Shown piece after piece: positions 42,070 to 50,486 of a stretch of 64,000 bases of DNA; positions within the stretch are counted from its first letter, which is position 1, and each line of letters starts with the position of its first letter. Both the position numbers and the translations under genes were made by a program. This DNA comes from an uncultured Treponema sp. GTDB taxonomy: Bacteria; Spirochaetota; Spirochaetia; Treponematales; Treponemataceae. Below the pieces are notes generated by a model. That model worked only from the letters and a program-made list of their open reading frames with translations, had not been told where the DNA came from and did no database searches. The DNA is taken from NCBI GenBank assembly GCA_947166355.1, contig CAMVDX010000006.1, forward strand, positions 80,383-144,382, read 5' to 3'.

Positions 42070-42278
42070 TTACGGCTAAGTGTTAATTTTTTTAGATTTT
42101 TAGCCGTAGTTTTCCGCGTTTGCAATCCTTATTTAGTCAATATCCATTTACTTTTTCTTATGAATTACGGCTTATTGCCTTCTTTTTAGAGTTTTTAGCC
42201 GTAATTATTCCTGAAAATCAAGATTCAATCTTTCATATTTACGGCTAAAAAACGATTGTTTTAATTTCTTAGCCGTAA
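42070..42278. repeat. Three inverted repeats with identical 20-base spacers (family F5)
   Basis: Arms TTACGGCTAA / TTAGCCGTAA or one-base variants occur at 42070-42079 with 42100-42109, 42165-42174 with 42195-42204, and 42239-42248 with 42269-42278. In all three the arms are 10 bases and the gap exactly 20, while the gap sequences differ and are AT-rich. The elements start 95 and 74 bases apart. They lie in a 486-base gene-free stretch between divergent genes. Confidence 0.88.
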
Positions 42279-42283
42279 AAGCA

Positions 42284-42420
42284 GGGGTTTTAGGGGGCGG
42301 AGCCCCCTAGGAGAAGGGGGTGTGGCGAAAACCGTTTACGGGTTGAGCCCAGGGGGAAGGCTTTCCCCCTCATCCCTAAAACCTAGCACCTAAAACCTGG
42401 CACCTATTCAACCCTATTCC
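42284..42420. repeat. Family F6 hairpin repeat, second copy
   Basis: GGGGGC-GGA-GCCCCC, AAAACCGT / ACGGGTT and GGGGGAAGG / CTTTCCCCC are arranged as in the inverted copy at 5862-5945, and both copies are flanked by AGGGAATAGG in matching orientation. The tail CCTAAAACCTAGCACC / CCTAAAACCTGGCACC is a direct 16-base duplication. Confidence 0.75.
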
Positions 42421-42484
42421 CTATAATCTTAAAATCCGCTAAAATACTTCAATATAATTAAAATCAATAACACGAGGTTATAAT

Positions 42485-43987
42485 ATGTCAACACCTTTGG
42501 AAAACTATCTTGCTGCCACAAACGGTAAGCCAAATGCCGCTATGTGTGCCTATGTTGCAAATCTTCAGCAGGTTGCTGCGGTTGGTCCGGATATCGCCGC
42601 AAGCATTGTAAACGAACTTGAAAATCAGAGAAGCCACCTTAAGCTTGTTGCCAGCGAAAACTATTGTTCGCTAAACGTTCAGGCTGCTATGGGAAACCTT
42701 CTTACTGATAAATACGCTGAAGGATATCCTGAGCACCGCTACTATGGCGGCTGTGTAAATATTGACGCTGTTGAAAATGTTGCCGCTCACGAAGCTGAGG
42801 CTCTTTTTGGTGCTGACTACGCTTACGTTCAGCCTCACTCTGGTGCAGATACAAACCTCGTTGCTTACTGGGCAATCCTCAGCGCAAAGGTTGAAACTCC
42901 TACTCTCGAAGAGCTTGGTGTAAAATCTTTGAATGACCTTACAGACGAGCAGTTCGACGCTCTTCGCAAGAAGTTCGGAAACCAGAAGCTTATGGGGCTC
43001 GACTACTCTTGTGGTGGTCACCTTACTCACGGCTATAAAATGAACGTTTCTGCCCGCATGTTCGAAAGCCACCCATATGGTGTAGACAAGGAAACAGGCC
43101 TCCTCGACTACGACGCAATCGAAAAGCAGGCTATGGAAGTTAAGCCTCTCATTCTTTTAACAGGTTTCTCTGCTTACCCACGCAAAATCAACTTCAAGCG
43201 CTTCCGCGAAATTGCAGACAAGTGCGGAGCAGTTCTCATGGTAGATATGGCTCACTTCGCTGGTCTTGTTGCAGGTAAAGTTTTCACAGGCGACTACGAT
43301 CCTGTAAAATGGGCAGACATTGTTACTACTACAACTCATAAAACTCTCCGCGGTCCTCGTGGTGCTATGATTCTCTGCAAGAAAGAATTTGCTGATTACG
43401 TAAACAAGGGATGTCCTATGGTACTCGGTGGTCCACTCGGACACATCATGGCTGCAAAGGCCATTGCTTTCAAAGAGGCTCGCACTCCAGCTTATCAGGC
43501 TTGGGCTCAGCAGGTTGTAAAAAACGCACAGGCTCTTGCTGAAGGCTGTAAGTCTCACAATATTCCACTCCAGACTGGCGGAACAGACAACCACCTTATG
43601 CTTTGCGATGTAACTGTTTACGGTCTTACTGGAAAGCAGGCAGAAGCAGCCCTCTTTAAGTGCGGTGTAACTGCTAACGCAAACGCTCTTCCATACGACA
43701 AGAATGGTGCATGGTGGACATCTGGTATCCGTATCGGAACTCCGGGTCTTACAACTCTCGGTATGAATGAAGCTGACATGAAGGAAGTTGCAGACATTAT
43801 CGACTTCGTTCTCAAGAACACAAAGCCAGGCGTAACTAAAGAAGGAAAGCCTGCTAAGGGTAAGATTGAGATTTCTGATGATACAGTAAATGCAGCCCGC
43901 GCTCGCGTAAACAAGCTGCTTGGTGCTCACGTACTTTATCCAGAACTCGACCTAGACTTCTTGAAAAAGGAATTTGTGAAAGCCTAA
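42485..43987 (+). CDS. glyA: Serine hydroxymethyltransferase
   Basis: GlyA interconverts serine and glycine, moving a one-carbon unit to tetrahydrofolate, with PLP. The 500-residue protein has SENYCSLNVQAAMGNLLTDKYAEGYPEHRYYGG, QPHSGADTNLVAY, the PLP lysine in TTTTHKTLRGPRG, and a CGVTANANALPYD segment. It is about 80 residues longer than E. coli GlyA because of an internal insertion after residue 120 and a C-terminal extension, as in other treponemes. GAGG precedes the ATG. Codon use is biased, suggesting high expression. The stop is inside the first bases of a repeat (GCCTAAAAT). Confidence 0.95.
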   Translation: MSTPLENYLAATNGKPNAAMCAYVANLQQVAAVGPDIAASIVNELENQRSHLKLVASENYCSLNVQAAMGNLLTDKYAEGYPEHRYYGGCVNIDAVENVAAHEAEALFGADYAYVQPHSGADTNLVAYWAILSAKVETPTLEELGVKSLNDLTDEQFDALRKKFGNQKLMGLDYSCGGHLTHGYKMNVSARMFESHPYGVDKETGLLDYDAIEKQAMEVKPLILLTGFSAYPRKINFKRFREIADKCGAVLMVDMAHFAGLVAGKVFTGDYDPVKWADIVTTTTHKTLRGPRGAMILCKKEFADYVNKGCPMVLGGPLGHIMAAKAIAFKEARTPAYQAWAQQVVKNAQALAEGCKSHNIPLQTGGTDNHLMLCDVTVYGLTGKQAEAALFKCGVTANANALPYDKNGAWWTSGIRIGTPGLTTLGMNEADMKEVADIIDFVLKNTKPGVTKEGKPAKGKIEISDDTVNAARARVNKLLGAHVLYPELDLDFLKKEFVKA

Positions 43988-44124
43988 AATATAACGGCTC
44001 AAGCTGCGAGACTTGCGAGCAGCCTAAAATCGAAAATCCGTTAAAAATCGGGCTGCGACAGCGGGCCGATTTAGGATTATCGAATAAATGGCTCAAGCTG
44101 CGAGACTTGCGAGCAGCCTAAAAT
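43983..44124. repeat. Family F3 repeat abutting the glyA stop
   Basis: AGCCTAAAAT overlaps the glyA stop. Two direct 35-base units (43996 and 44090 onward, core AAGCTGCGAGACTTGCGAGC) flank a core with GCCTAAAATCGAAAATCCG, GGGCTGCGACAGCGGGCC and TTAGGATTATCGAA. The core is the reverse complement of parts of 47690-47789 and 52041-52117. Confidence 0.85.
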
Positions 44125-44265
44125 AGATTGCTTCGTCGCTGCGCTCCTCGCAATGACGGAGTCTATGGATTGCTATGTTGCCCTTCGGGCGACTCGCAAT
44201 GACGGAGTCTATGGATTGCCATGTTGCCCTTCGGGCGACTCGCAATGACGGAGCAATCTACAAAT
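44125..44265. repeat. Family F1 repeats with a 46-base tandem duplication
   Basis: One F1 copy (GATTGCTTCGTCGCTGCG...) is followed by two direct units of 46 bases at 44161 and 44207 containing GCCCTTCGGGC and CTCGCAATGACGGA. Together with F3 this fills the 351-base gap after glyA, apart from a hairpin CCCGA...TCGGG near 44266-44292 with a T-run that may terminate glyA. Confidence 0.82.
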
Positions 44266-44338
44266 CCCGAACCTTCCCGATCGGGATTTTTTTATTCCTA
44301 TTCTACAAATACTAAAAAATTGTTATAATCTGATAACC

Positions 44339-45376
44339 ATGAAAAAAAAGGTTTTATGGGCATGTTTATCTTTTTGTCTGTCCATTCTTACCATCTATGC
44401 ACTTTTCTATAACAGCGGACTTTCTCTTTCAGAACTGATTCAGGATATAAACGAAGCAACTCCCGAATGGCTGATTCCTGCAGCCTTATGCATGTTCGGT
44501 TTTATCTTTTTTGAAGGCCGATCCCTTGTTTTAATTTTACATTCGCTTGGTTATAAAACCAAAAAGCGTCACGGCTTTATTTATGCCTCCGCTGATATTT
44601 ATTTTTCTTCAATCACACCTTCTGCAACAGGCGGACAGCCTGCAAGCGCCTTTTTTATGCACAAGGACGGAATTTCGGGAGTGGATGTAACTGTTTCATT
44701 GATTTTAAATCTTACAATGTATACGCTCGCCATTATTACCCTCGGACTTTTTTCTTTGATTGCATTTCCCCGAGTCTTTCTGGAATTCACACTTCCCTGC
44801 AAGGTATTAATTCTTATTGGTATTATGATGATGATTCTTTTAACAGTTTTCTTCATCATCCTTTTAAAAAAGCAAAGACTTTTACAAAAGCTTTGTTATA
44901 TAATCATATCGATTCTTAAACATTTACACTTTAAGGCTGCAGCCGAAAAGCTCAGAAAACGCTTTGATACAATAATTCAGGATTATAATGAATGTGTAGT
45001 TACACTTGCAGGAAAAAAAAGACTGCTCGCTAAAACTTACTTTATGAATCTTTTACAAAGGATTTCACAGATTCTGGTAACAACCTTTTGCTATTTTGCA
45101 ATACACGGAAATCTCTCAGACGGACTGAAGGTTTTTGCAATTCAGACTTATGTCATTATGGGCTCAAATTTTATTCCGATTCCGGGCGCAGTTGGAATCT
45201 CCGAGTTCTTAATGTTCTTCGGCTACACCATGCTGCTAGACGAAGAGACCGCTTACACTCTTGCCATTCTGGGGCGCGGAATTTCTTATTATACCTGTTG
45301 TATCATCAGCATTATTACTGTTATATTAGGATATATAGCATTACGTTATAAACAAAAAAAAGAGGCAAAACAATGA
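44339..45376 (+). CDS. Lysylphosphatidylglycerol synthase TM-region / UPF0104 membrane protein
   Basis: The 345-residue protein has about eight membrane segments with the family hallmarks SSITPSATGGQPASAFFMHKDG and GSNFIPIPGAVGISEFLMFFGY, seen in the flippase part of MprF and in stand-alone UPF0104 proteins. Stand-alone members are thought to translocate or handle lipids. Its stop overlaps the phosphatidylserine synthase gene (ATGA), supporting a lipid role. TATAAT ends nine bases before the ATG, again with almost no leader. Confidence 0.85.
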   Translation: MKKKVLWACLSFCLSILTIYALFYNSGLSLSELIQDINEATPEWLIPAALCMFGFIFFEGRSLVLILHSLGYKTKKRHGFIYASADIYFSSITPSATGGQPASAFFMHKDGISGVDVTVSLILNLTMYTLAIITLGLFSLIAFPRVFLEFTLPCKVLILIGIMMMILLTVFFIILLKKQRLLQKLCYIIISILKHLHFKAAAEKLRKRFDTIIQDYNECVVTLAGKKRLLAKTYFMNLLQRISQILVTTFCYFAIHGNLSDGLKVFAIQTYVIMGSNFIPIPGAVGISEFLMFFGYTMLLDEETAYTLAILGRGISYYTCCIISIITVILGYIALRYKQKKEAKQ

Positions 45377-46080
45377 TTGGATACTATGACTATACGGTAA
45401 TTCTTACTTACCTTTCTATGCTTTCTGCAACCACAGGAATCATGCTTTGTCTGAATGACATAGGGCATCCGTATCTTGGAATGTTCTTTTTGATGTTCTG
45501 CGGACTGTGCGATGCCTTTGATGGAAAGGTTGCAAGAACAAAAAAGAACCGTACAGACTCTATGAAACAATTTGGAATCCAGATTGATTCTCTTTCTGAC
45601 CTCGCTGCTTTTGGAGTTCTGCCGGCCTGTATAGGAATTGCAATGCTTCGAAGTAGTATTGAATTTTCAATTTTTCCGGATTTCAAATTCCTTCACCTTG
45701 CAGATAAATCTACAATCATAAAAATCGTCCTAACAATAATCGCAGTTTTCTATACTCTTGCCGCAATGATTCGTCTTGCATATTTTAATGTACTGGAAGA
45801 AGAACGTCAGAAAACAGAAGGCGGCGCTAACAAAACCTATATTGGACTTCCGGTAACAAGCTCTGCACTCATATTTCCGACAATCCTGCTTATTCATATT
45901 TTCTGCAGCGCAGATTTAACTCTTTTATATTTTATTTTTCTTGCAATTGTCGGCTTTCTCTTTATTTCTGAAATCCAGATAAAAAAGCCTACCACAAAGC
46001 ATATATTAGTAATGATAGCAATTGGACTGATAGAAGCAGCCGCTCTTGCATTCGTATTTATCGTAATGAAAAAGCAGTAA
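45373..46080 (+). CDS. pssA: CDP-diacylglycerol--serine O-phosphatidyltransferase
   Basis: The 235-residue integral membrane enzyme of the CDP-alcohol phosphatidyltransferase family has CDAFDGKVARTKKN...FGIQIDSLSD, i.e. the DG..AR...G...D...D catalytic motif. The AR-to-G spacing is larger than in the minimal consensus, as in PssA proteins of anaerobes. It makes phosphatidylserine for phosphatidylethanolamine synthesis. It is translated with the upstream UPF0104 gene and ends at a strong terminator. Another CDP-alcohol transferase activity remains possible. Confidence 0.85.
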   Translation: MIGYYDYTVILTYLSMLSATTGIMLCLNDIGHPYLGMFFLMFCGLCDAFDGKVARTKKNRTDSMKQFGIQIDSLSDLAAFGVLPACIGIAMLRSSIEFSIFPDFKFLHLADKSTIIKIVLTIIAVFYTLAAMIRLAYFNVLEEERQKTEGGANKTYIGLPVTSSALIFPTILLIHIFCSADLTLLYFIFLAIVGFLFISEIQIKKPTTKHILVMIAIGLIEAAALAFVFIVMKKQ

Positions 46081-46087
46081 AATCAAT

Positions 46088-46116
46088 AGCGCCTGCGGAA
46101 TGCAGACGCCTTTTTA
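46088..46116 (+). terminator. Intrinsic terminator after pssA
   Basis: GCGCCTGC and GCAGACGC pair around GGAAT, followed by CTTTTT. It also faces the minus-strand ABC operon ending at 46118. Confidence 0.85.
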
Positions 46117-46117
46117 A

Positions 46118-46870
46118 TTATGCGTTAAAACGTGAAAGGAAAAGTTTTGTTCTTTCCTGAGTCGGATTATTGATTACAGCTTCAGGACTTCCCTCTTCTA
46201 CAATTACTCCGCCATCCATAAAAATAATGTGGCTTGAAATATCACGTGCAAAAGCCATTTCGTGAGTAACAACTACCATCGTCATTTTTTCTGCGGCGAG
46301 TTCTTTTATTACTGCAAGAATTTCACCTGTGAGCTCCGGGTCTAGGGCAGATGTCGGCTCGTCAAACAAAAGCACCTCCGGCTTGAGCGCAAGAGCACGT
46401 GCAATAGAAACCCGCTGCTGCTGTCCGCCGCTAAGCTCGCACGGATAATTATTTGCCTTAGATTCCAGTCCCATTCGTTTAAGAAGTTCCATAGCAGTTT
46501 CTTCGGCATCCTGCTTTGTTTTTTTCAGGACACGAATTTGTGCAGACGTTACATTTTTTAAAACTGAATAATGTGGAAAGAGATTAAAGTTCTGAAAAAC
46601 AAGACCGCTCTTTAGGATGATTTCATGACGAGTTTTCTTATCTGTATAAACTCCGTTTTCTACAAGAGTCTGTCCGCAGATTTTTATAGTTCCGTCGGTT
46701 ACAGTCTCCAGCTGTGAAATACAACGAAGCATTGTAGATTTTCCAGAACCGCTTGGACCGATAATACTTAAAACTTCGCCGCGTTCCACAGAAAATGAAA
46801 TGCCTTTTAAAATTTCGACATTATCGCGAAAAGTTTTTTTTATATTTTTTACAGTTATAATTTCTTCCAT
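46118..46870 (-). CDS. Polar amino-acid ABC transporter, ATP-binding protein
   Basis: The 250-residue ATPase has Walker [10 protein letters not shown] at 38-46, the Q-loop, the signature LSGGQQQR, Walker [13 protein letters not shown] and a switch His in VVTHEMAFA. The set with the neighbouring permease and binding protein is a GlnQ/HisP-type importer for polar amino acids. Start at ATG 46870 rather than 46912, because the earlier codons come from an F1 repeat. The transcript order is binding protein, permease, ATPase, although palindromic repeats sit between each pair and could adjust relative levels. Confidence 0.94.
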   Translation of the reverse strand: MEEIITVKNIKKTFRDNVEILKGISFSVERGEVLSIIGPSGSGKSTMLRCISQLETVTDGTIKICGQTLVENGVYTDKKTRHEIILKSGLVFQNFNLFPHYSVLKNVTSAQIRVLKKTKQDAEETAMELLKRMGLESKANNYPCELSGGQQQRVSIARALALKPEVLLFDEPTSALDPELTGEILAVIKELAAEKMTMVVVTHEMAFARDISSHIIFMDGGVIVEEGSPEAVINNPTQERTKLFLSRFNA

Positions 46871-46879
46871 AATTTTCCA

Positions 46880-46918
46880 TTCGTCATCGCGAGGAGCATA
46901 GCGACGAAGCAATCTAAT
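46880..46918. repeat. Family F1 repeat between permease and ATPase genes
   Basis: GTCATCGCGAGGAGCATAGCGACGAAGCAATC, one complete copy directly after the permease stop. Confidence 0.8.
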
Positions 46919-46924
46919 AATTCA

Positions 46925-47605
46925 TCAGCTATAATAACTCAACCGTTTTTCCAACCGCTGAAATGCAATTGAAACAATCCAGTTCATAATAAAATAAAAA
47001 ACGCCGGCTATAAAAAGCGGAACAAACGAGAACAAGGCTCCCTGTCGTTCCTTTGCTACCATAAGGAGCTCACTAACTCCGATTACAGATACAAGCGCCG
47101 TATCCTTAACAAGTGTAATTACTTCGTTTCCCATAGCAGGCACAATTCTTTTAATTACCTGCGGCAAAACAATTCTGAAAAAAGTCTGAGAACCTGTATA
47201 GCCCAATACCTTTGCAGCTTCATACTGCCCTTTTGGAATTGATTCTATGCCGCCACGGTATATTTCTGCAAAATATGCAGCATAGTTTATTGAAAGGGCA
47301 ACTATCGCTGCCACAAAACGATTCCACTTAAAAGTCACCTCATATCCGTGCATTACAAGCCAGCGGATAAAAAGACCGGGCCCGAAATATACTACAAGAA
47401 GCTGGAGCATTAACGGAGTTCCGCGGATTATCAGCAGAAAAACATTTGTCGTACCGGAAAGCATTTTCTGCCTAGACATTCTGCCCATCGCAATAGGAAG
47501 TGCAAGAGGAATTGAAAATAGAATTGTAAGAAAAAAAACTTCGAGCGATGTAACCGAACCGTTAAGCATCGCCCGTAACATTTTTATATAACGCTCTGAA
47601 AGCAA
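46925..47605 (-). CDS. Polar amino-acid ABC transporter, permease
   Basis: The 226-residue permease has about five membrane helices and the conserved cytoplasmic loop with the EAA-type motif YEAAKVLGYTGSQTFFRIVLPQ. The N-terminal part GSVTSLEVFFLTILFSIPLALPI is typical of HisM/GlnP. The start is TTG at 47605, supported by GGAG six bases upstream; an ATG eight codons later has no ribosome site. It pairs with the ATPase and the binding protein. Confidence 0.92.
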   Translation of the reverse strand: MLSERYIKMLRAMLNGSVTSLEVFFLTILFSIPLALPIAMGRMSRQKMLSGTTNVFLLIIRGTPLMLQLLVVYFGPGLFIRWLVMHGYEVTFKWNRFVAAIVALSINYAAYFAEIYRGGIESIPKGQYEAAKVLGYTGSQTFFRIVLPQVIKRIVPAMGNEVITLVKDTALVSVIGVSELLMVAKERQGALFSFVPLFIAGVFYFIMNWIVSIAFQRLEKRLSYYS

Positions 47606-47611
47606 TTTTTA

Positions 47612-47789
47612 CTCCAAGTCGGCAAGCATAGCTTGCCTCTGAGCCATTCTTTCGATGAACCTAAATGTGTAAGGCCGCTGGCGGCCGGTATTCTATAGCA
47701 AGGCGTTAAAAAAATTGCACTGCAATTTTTAGCCTTACCATCACCCCCGCTGTCGCAGCCCAGTTTTTAGCGGTTCTTCGATTTTAGGC
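47612..47789. repeat. Family F3 repeat after the binding-protein gene
   Basis: The block begins (minus-strand sense) with GCCTAAAATCGAA directly behind the binding-protein stop. It contains GGGCTGCGACAGCGGG, an AAAAATTGCA / TGCAATTTTT hairpin, GCCGCTGGCGGC, TTCGAT and a terminal GGCAAGC-ATA-GCTTGCC hairpin. It matches 52018-52117 at both ends with a variable middle. Confidence 0.85.
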
Positions 47790-48596
47790 TTATTTAATTG
47801 TAGAAATATCGCGACCAAACCATTTCTGACTGATTGCAGTAACAGTTCCATCATTCTGCATTTCTTTAAGAATATTCCATACAGCATCGCGTAATTCTGG
47901 TTCGTTCTTTCTAAAGCCGATTCCATAACCTTCGTTTGCAAGAGATTCATCAATTACCTTAAACGGCTTTTTAGTCTGAGCGATAGAATAGTTAGCAACA
48001 ACGCTATCCATTACAACACCATCAACACCACCAATGTCAAGGTCATTCAAAGCAGTAATGTTATCCTTAAACATAATAAGCTTTGAAATAGAAGAAGAAA
48101 AATCAGAGTTATCATCAACAGCTTCCTGAGCACTTGAACCACTCTGAATTCCCACAATTCTTCCCTTCATATCAGCAAGCGAATTGATTCCGCTGTCAGC
48201 ACGAACAACAAGAACCTGATCATTATTCAAATATGCTTCTGTGAACGAAAGCGCATTTTTTCTTTCTTCAGTAATAGTAAAGCCATTCCATACACAGTCA
48301 ATTTTACCAGTTTCAAGCTCCATTTCCTTTGCATCCCAGTCAATAGGCTGAGCACGGAATTCTACTCCTAAACGCTTTGCAACTTCCTTTGCAAGGTCAA
48401 TATCATAACCTACAATTTCATTATTGTCGCTGCGGAAGCCGAGTGGTGGAAATGAATCATCAAGACCAAGAACGAATACTCCACGATTTTTAAGATCTGA
48501 AACTGCATCTTCTGCAACTTTCTTGTTTGCTTTTTTACAGCCTGTTACTGCAAAAAGAGATACTACCATAAGTGTAGCCAAAATGATTTTTTTCAT
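47790..48596 (-). CDS. Polar amino-acid ABC transporter, substrate-binding lipoprotein
   Basis: The 268-residue protein has a lipoprotein signal with lipobox FAVTGC (lipidated Cys 20), then a family-3 solute-binding domain: LGLDDSFPPLGFRSDNNEIVGYDIDLAKEVAKRLG and later TEERKNALSFTEAYL. It is anchored at the outer face of the inner membrane and delivers an amino acid to the permease. Start at ATG 48596 with GGAGATT upstream; the 17 extra codons of the open frame are an F1-type repeat. Substrate is probably a polar or basic amino acid. Location next to argH makes arginine, ornithine or citrulline worth considering. Confidence 0.92.
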   Translation of the reverse strand: MKKIILATLMVVSLFAVTGCKKANKKVAEDAVSDLKNRGVFVLGLDDSFPPLGFRSDNNEIVGYDIDLAKEVAKRLGVEFRAQPIDWDAKEMELETGKIDCVWNGFTITEERKNALSFTEAYLNNDQVLVVRADSGINSLADMKGRIVGIQSGSSAQEAVDDNSDFSSSISKLIMFKDNITALNDLDIGGVDGVVMDSVVANYSIAQTKKPFKVIDESLANEGYGIGFRKNEPELRDAVWNILKEMQNDGTVTAISQKWFGRDISTIK

Positions 48597-48599
48597 AAA

Positions 48600-48754
48600 A
48601 ATTAATCTCCTATAAGCGTCATTTCTAAGAGCGTAGCAATGTGGCAATCTATATTGAGAGCTTGTTACAACCCCTCAAAACGGCAAAGTCAAGGCTTTAG
48701 CGTGAGCGTGCCTTACATCGCCGTATTGCTTCGCTATGCTCGCAATGACAATTT
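48600..48754. repeat. Degenerate family F1 repeats between argH and the transporter
   Basis: GTCATTTCTAAGAGCGTAGCAATGTGGCAATCT (48618-48650) and ATTGCTTCGCTATGCTCGCAATGAC (48725-48750) face each other around a 75-base spacer with AGGCT / GCCTTGAC-type palindromic words. It begins about five bases after the argH stop. Confidence 0.72.
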
Positions 48755-50197
48755 TTATTCATCAATCAGATTTTCATCCAACGATGTATTTTCCTTTACA
48801 AATGCAGAAAGCTTTTCAATCTGCTTCTGAACCTCTGACGGAGCAGGTCCGCCGGTCGTTTTTCTGATTTCAACACATTTAGCAGGTGTAATCAGTTCAT
48901 AAATATCCTTTTCAAAAAGAGGACTTGCAGCCTGATACTCACTGAAATCAAGCTCTTCCAGACGGCAGTTCTTTTCAATTGCAATACGAACAAGCCCCGC
49001 AGAAACTCCATGTGCCGTACGGAATGGAAGCCCTTTACGTACAAGGTAGTCTGCAATATCAGTTGCATTAAGATAGCCGCCGTCGCAGCCCGCTGTCATT
49101 TTATTCTTATTCCAGCTGGCAGTTCTTACCATCTCTGTAAAAATGCGCACACTGGAAATTACAGTATCATAAGCTTCAAAGAAGCTTGATTTATCTTCCT
49201 GCATGTCGCGATCGTAAGCAAGAGGAAGTCCCTTCATCATTGTGAAAAGGGCAATCATATCGCCGTACACACGGCCAGTTTTTCCGCGGATAAGTTCTGC
49301 AAAATCAGGATTTTTTTTCTGCGGCATAATTGAACTTCCGGTTGACCATTTTTCGCTCAAATCTACAAAATTGAATTCAGTAGTTGCCCAATAAACGATT
49401 TCTTCGCAGGCACGCGAAAGATGCATCTGCAAAATTGAAAGGTCAGAAGAAACCTCAAGATAATAATCTCTGTCAGAAACTGAATCAAGAGAATTATCTG
49501 TTACACCACCAAAGCCTAGAAGCTCAGCCTCGTATTCGCGGTTAAGAGGAAGTCCACTTCCCGCAAGTGCACAGGAACCGATTGGTGAGAAGTCTGCACG
49601 TTTTCCCGCATCCTGTAAACGAGTAAAATCGCGGCTGAACATCCAGGCCCAGGCACAAACATGATGTGCAAGAGTTACCGGTTGTGCATGCTGCATATGG
49701 GTAAAGCCCGGAATTAAAGTTTCTTTATTTTCTGAAGCAATTTTTACAAGAACATCAATCAGCTTGAGAAGCTCAGCTCCTAGCTTTTTTATCTGATATC
49801 GGAGATAAAGCTTTTCATCAAGTGCAATCTGATCGTTACGGCTACGGCCTGTATGAACTTTTTTACCCGCCTCACCTATTCTGTCTGTAAGAGTTGCTTC
49901 GATAAAAGAATGAATATCTTCTGCAGAAAGATCTACCGTGAGTTTTTCATTTTTTAAATCATCTTTTATAGACTCAAGACCTTCTACTATCTGATTTTTT
50001 TCATTCTCAGAAATCAAGCCTTGTTTACAGAGCATTTTTGCATGAGCCTGACTTCCCAAAATATCAACAAAGGCCATGCGCATATCATCATTAATTGAAG
50101 TTTCAAATTTAACCGCATCTGCATCCGGGCCTTCCTTAAAACGGCCGTGCCAGAGTGCTGCGTGATTATCGTTAGTGATTGTACCGTGATTAGACAT
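48755..50197 (-). CDS. argH: Argininosuccinate lyase
   Basis: ArgH splits argininosuccinate to arginine and fumarate. The 480-residue protein has the superfamily motif GSSIMPQKKNPD, THMQHAQPVTLAHH with a catalytic His, HTGRSRNDQ and a normal length. The ATG at 50197 lacks a Shine-Dalgarno; TTGAAA-17-TATAAT ends six bases upstream, so the mRNA is probably leaderless. A hairpin terminator for the upstream operon lies just behind the -35. argG and the early arginine genes are not in this window; argF is 15 kb away on the same strand. Confidence 0.96.
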   Translation of the reverse strand: MSNHGTITNDNHAALWHGRFKEGPDADAVKFETSINDDMRMAFVDILGSQAHAKMLCKQGLISENEKNQIVEGLESIKDDLKNEKLTVDLSAEDIHSFIEATLTDRIGEAGKKVHTGRSRNDQIALDEKLYLRYQIKKLGAELLKLIDVLVKIASENKETLIPGFTHMQHAQPVTLAHHVCAWAWMFSRDFTRLQDAGKRADFSPIGSCALAGSGLPLNREYEAELLGFGGVTDNSLDSVSDRDYYLEVSSDLSILQMHLSRACEEIVYWATTEFNFVDLSEKWSTGSSIMPQKKNPDFAELIRGKTGRVYGDMIALFTMMKGLPLAYDRDMQEDKSSFFEAYDTVISSVRIFTEMVRTASWNKNKMTAGCDGGYLNATDIADYLVRKGLPFRTAHGVSAGLVRIAIEKNCRLEELDFSEYQAASPLFEKDIYELITPAKCVEIRKTTGGPAPSEVQKQIEKLSAFVKENTSLDENLIDE

Positions 50198-50203
50198 GAT
50201 TTT

Positions 50204-50232
50204 ATTATATAAAAAATACAGTGCCGTTTCAA
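50204..50232 (-). promoter_or_regulatory. argH promoter, leaderless geometry
   Basis: TTGAAA (50227-50232), 17 bases, TATAAT (50204-50209) on the minus strand, with six bases to the argH ATG. Confidence 0.82.
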
Positions 50233-50266
50233 TGAAAAAAAGATTGCCCGGACAAGCCGGGCAATA
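50232..50266 (-). terminator. Intrinsic terminator of the carbohydrate operon
   Basis: On the minus strand ATTGCCCGG-CTTGT-CCGGGCAAT is followed by CTTTTTTT. It lies after the repeat block behind the 50487 gene and immediately before the argH promoter. Confidence 0.88.
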
Positions 50267-50284
50267 ATACTATGTAAAAAAAAT

Positions 50285-50480
50285 GCCCGTCATTGCAAAC
50301 AGGATGTGAAGCAATCCATAATTGTAGATTGCTTCGCTGCGCTCGCAATGACAGAGCTTTATGTTCGCTACACCGGAGCTTTACGCTCGCAATGACAGGA
50401 CTTCGTCATTGCGAGGAGCCCGTTAGGGCGACGTGGCAATCTATATTTGTAGATTGCTTCGCTGCGCTCGCAATGACAGA
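50285..50480. repeat. Cluster of about five family F1 repeats
   Basis: Alternating orientations of GTCATTGC...GAAGCAATC and GATTGCTTCGCTGCGCTCGCAATGAC; the latter 33-base word recurs identically near 50327 and 50452. The block lies between the binding-protein stop and the terminator. Confidence 0.88.
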
Positions 50481-50486
50481 GCTTTT

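Noticed and set aside
42070..42278. Possible CRISPR-like array upstream of glyA
   Set aside because: Only three palindromic elements with unequal distances; the 20-base gaps lie inside the palindromes rather than between repeats.
43157..43930. A 257-residue minus-strand open frame within glyA
   Set aside because: Antisense to a strongly codon-biased glyA; no start signals or family features.
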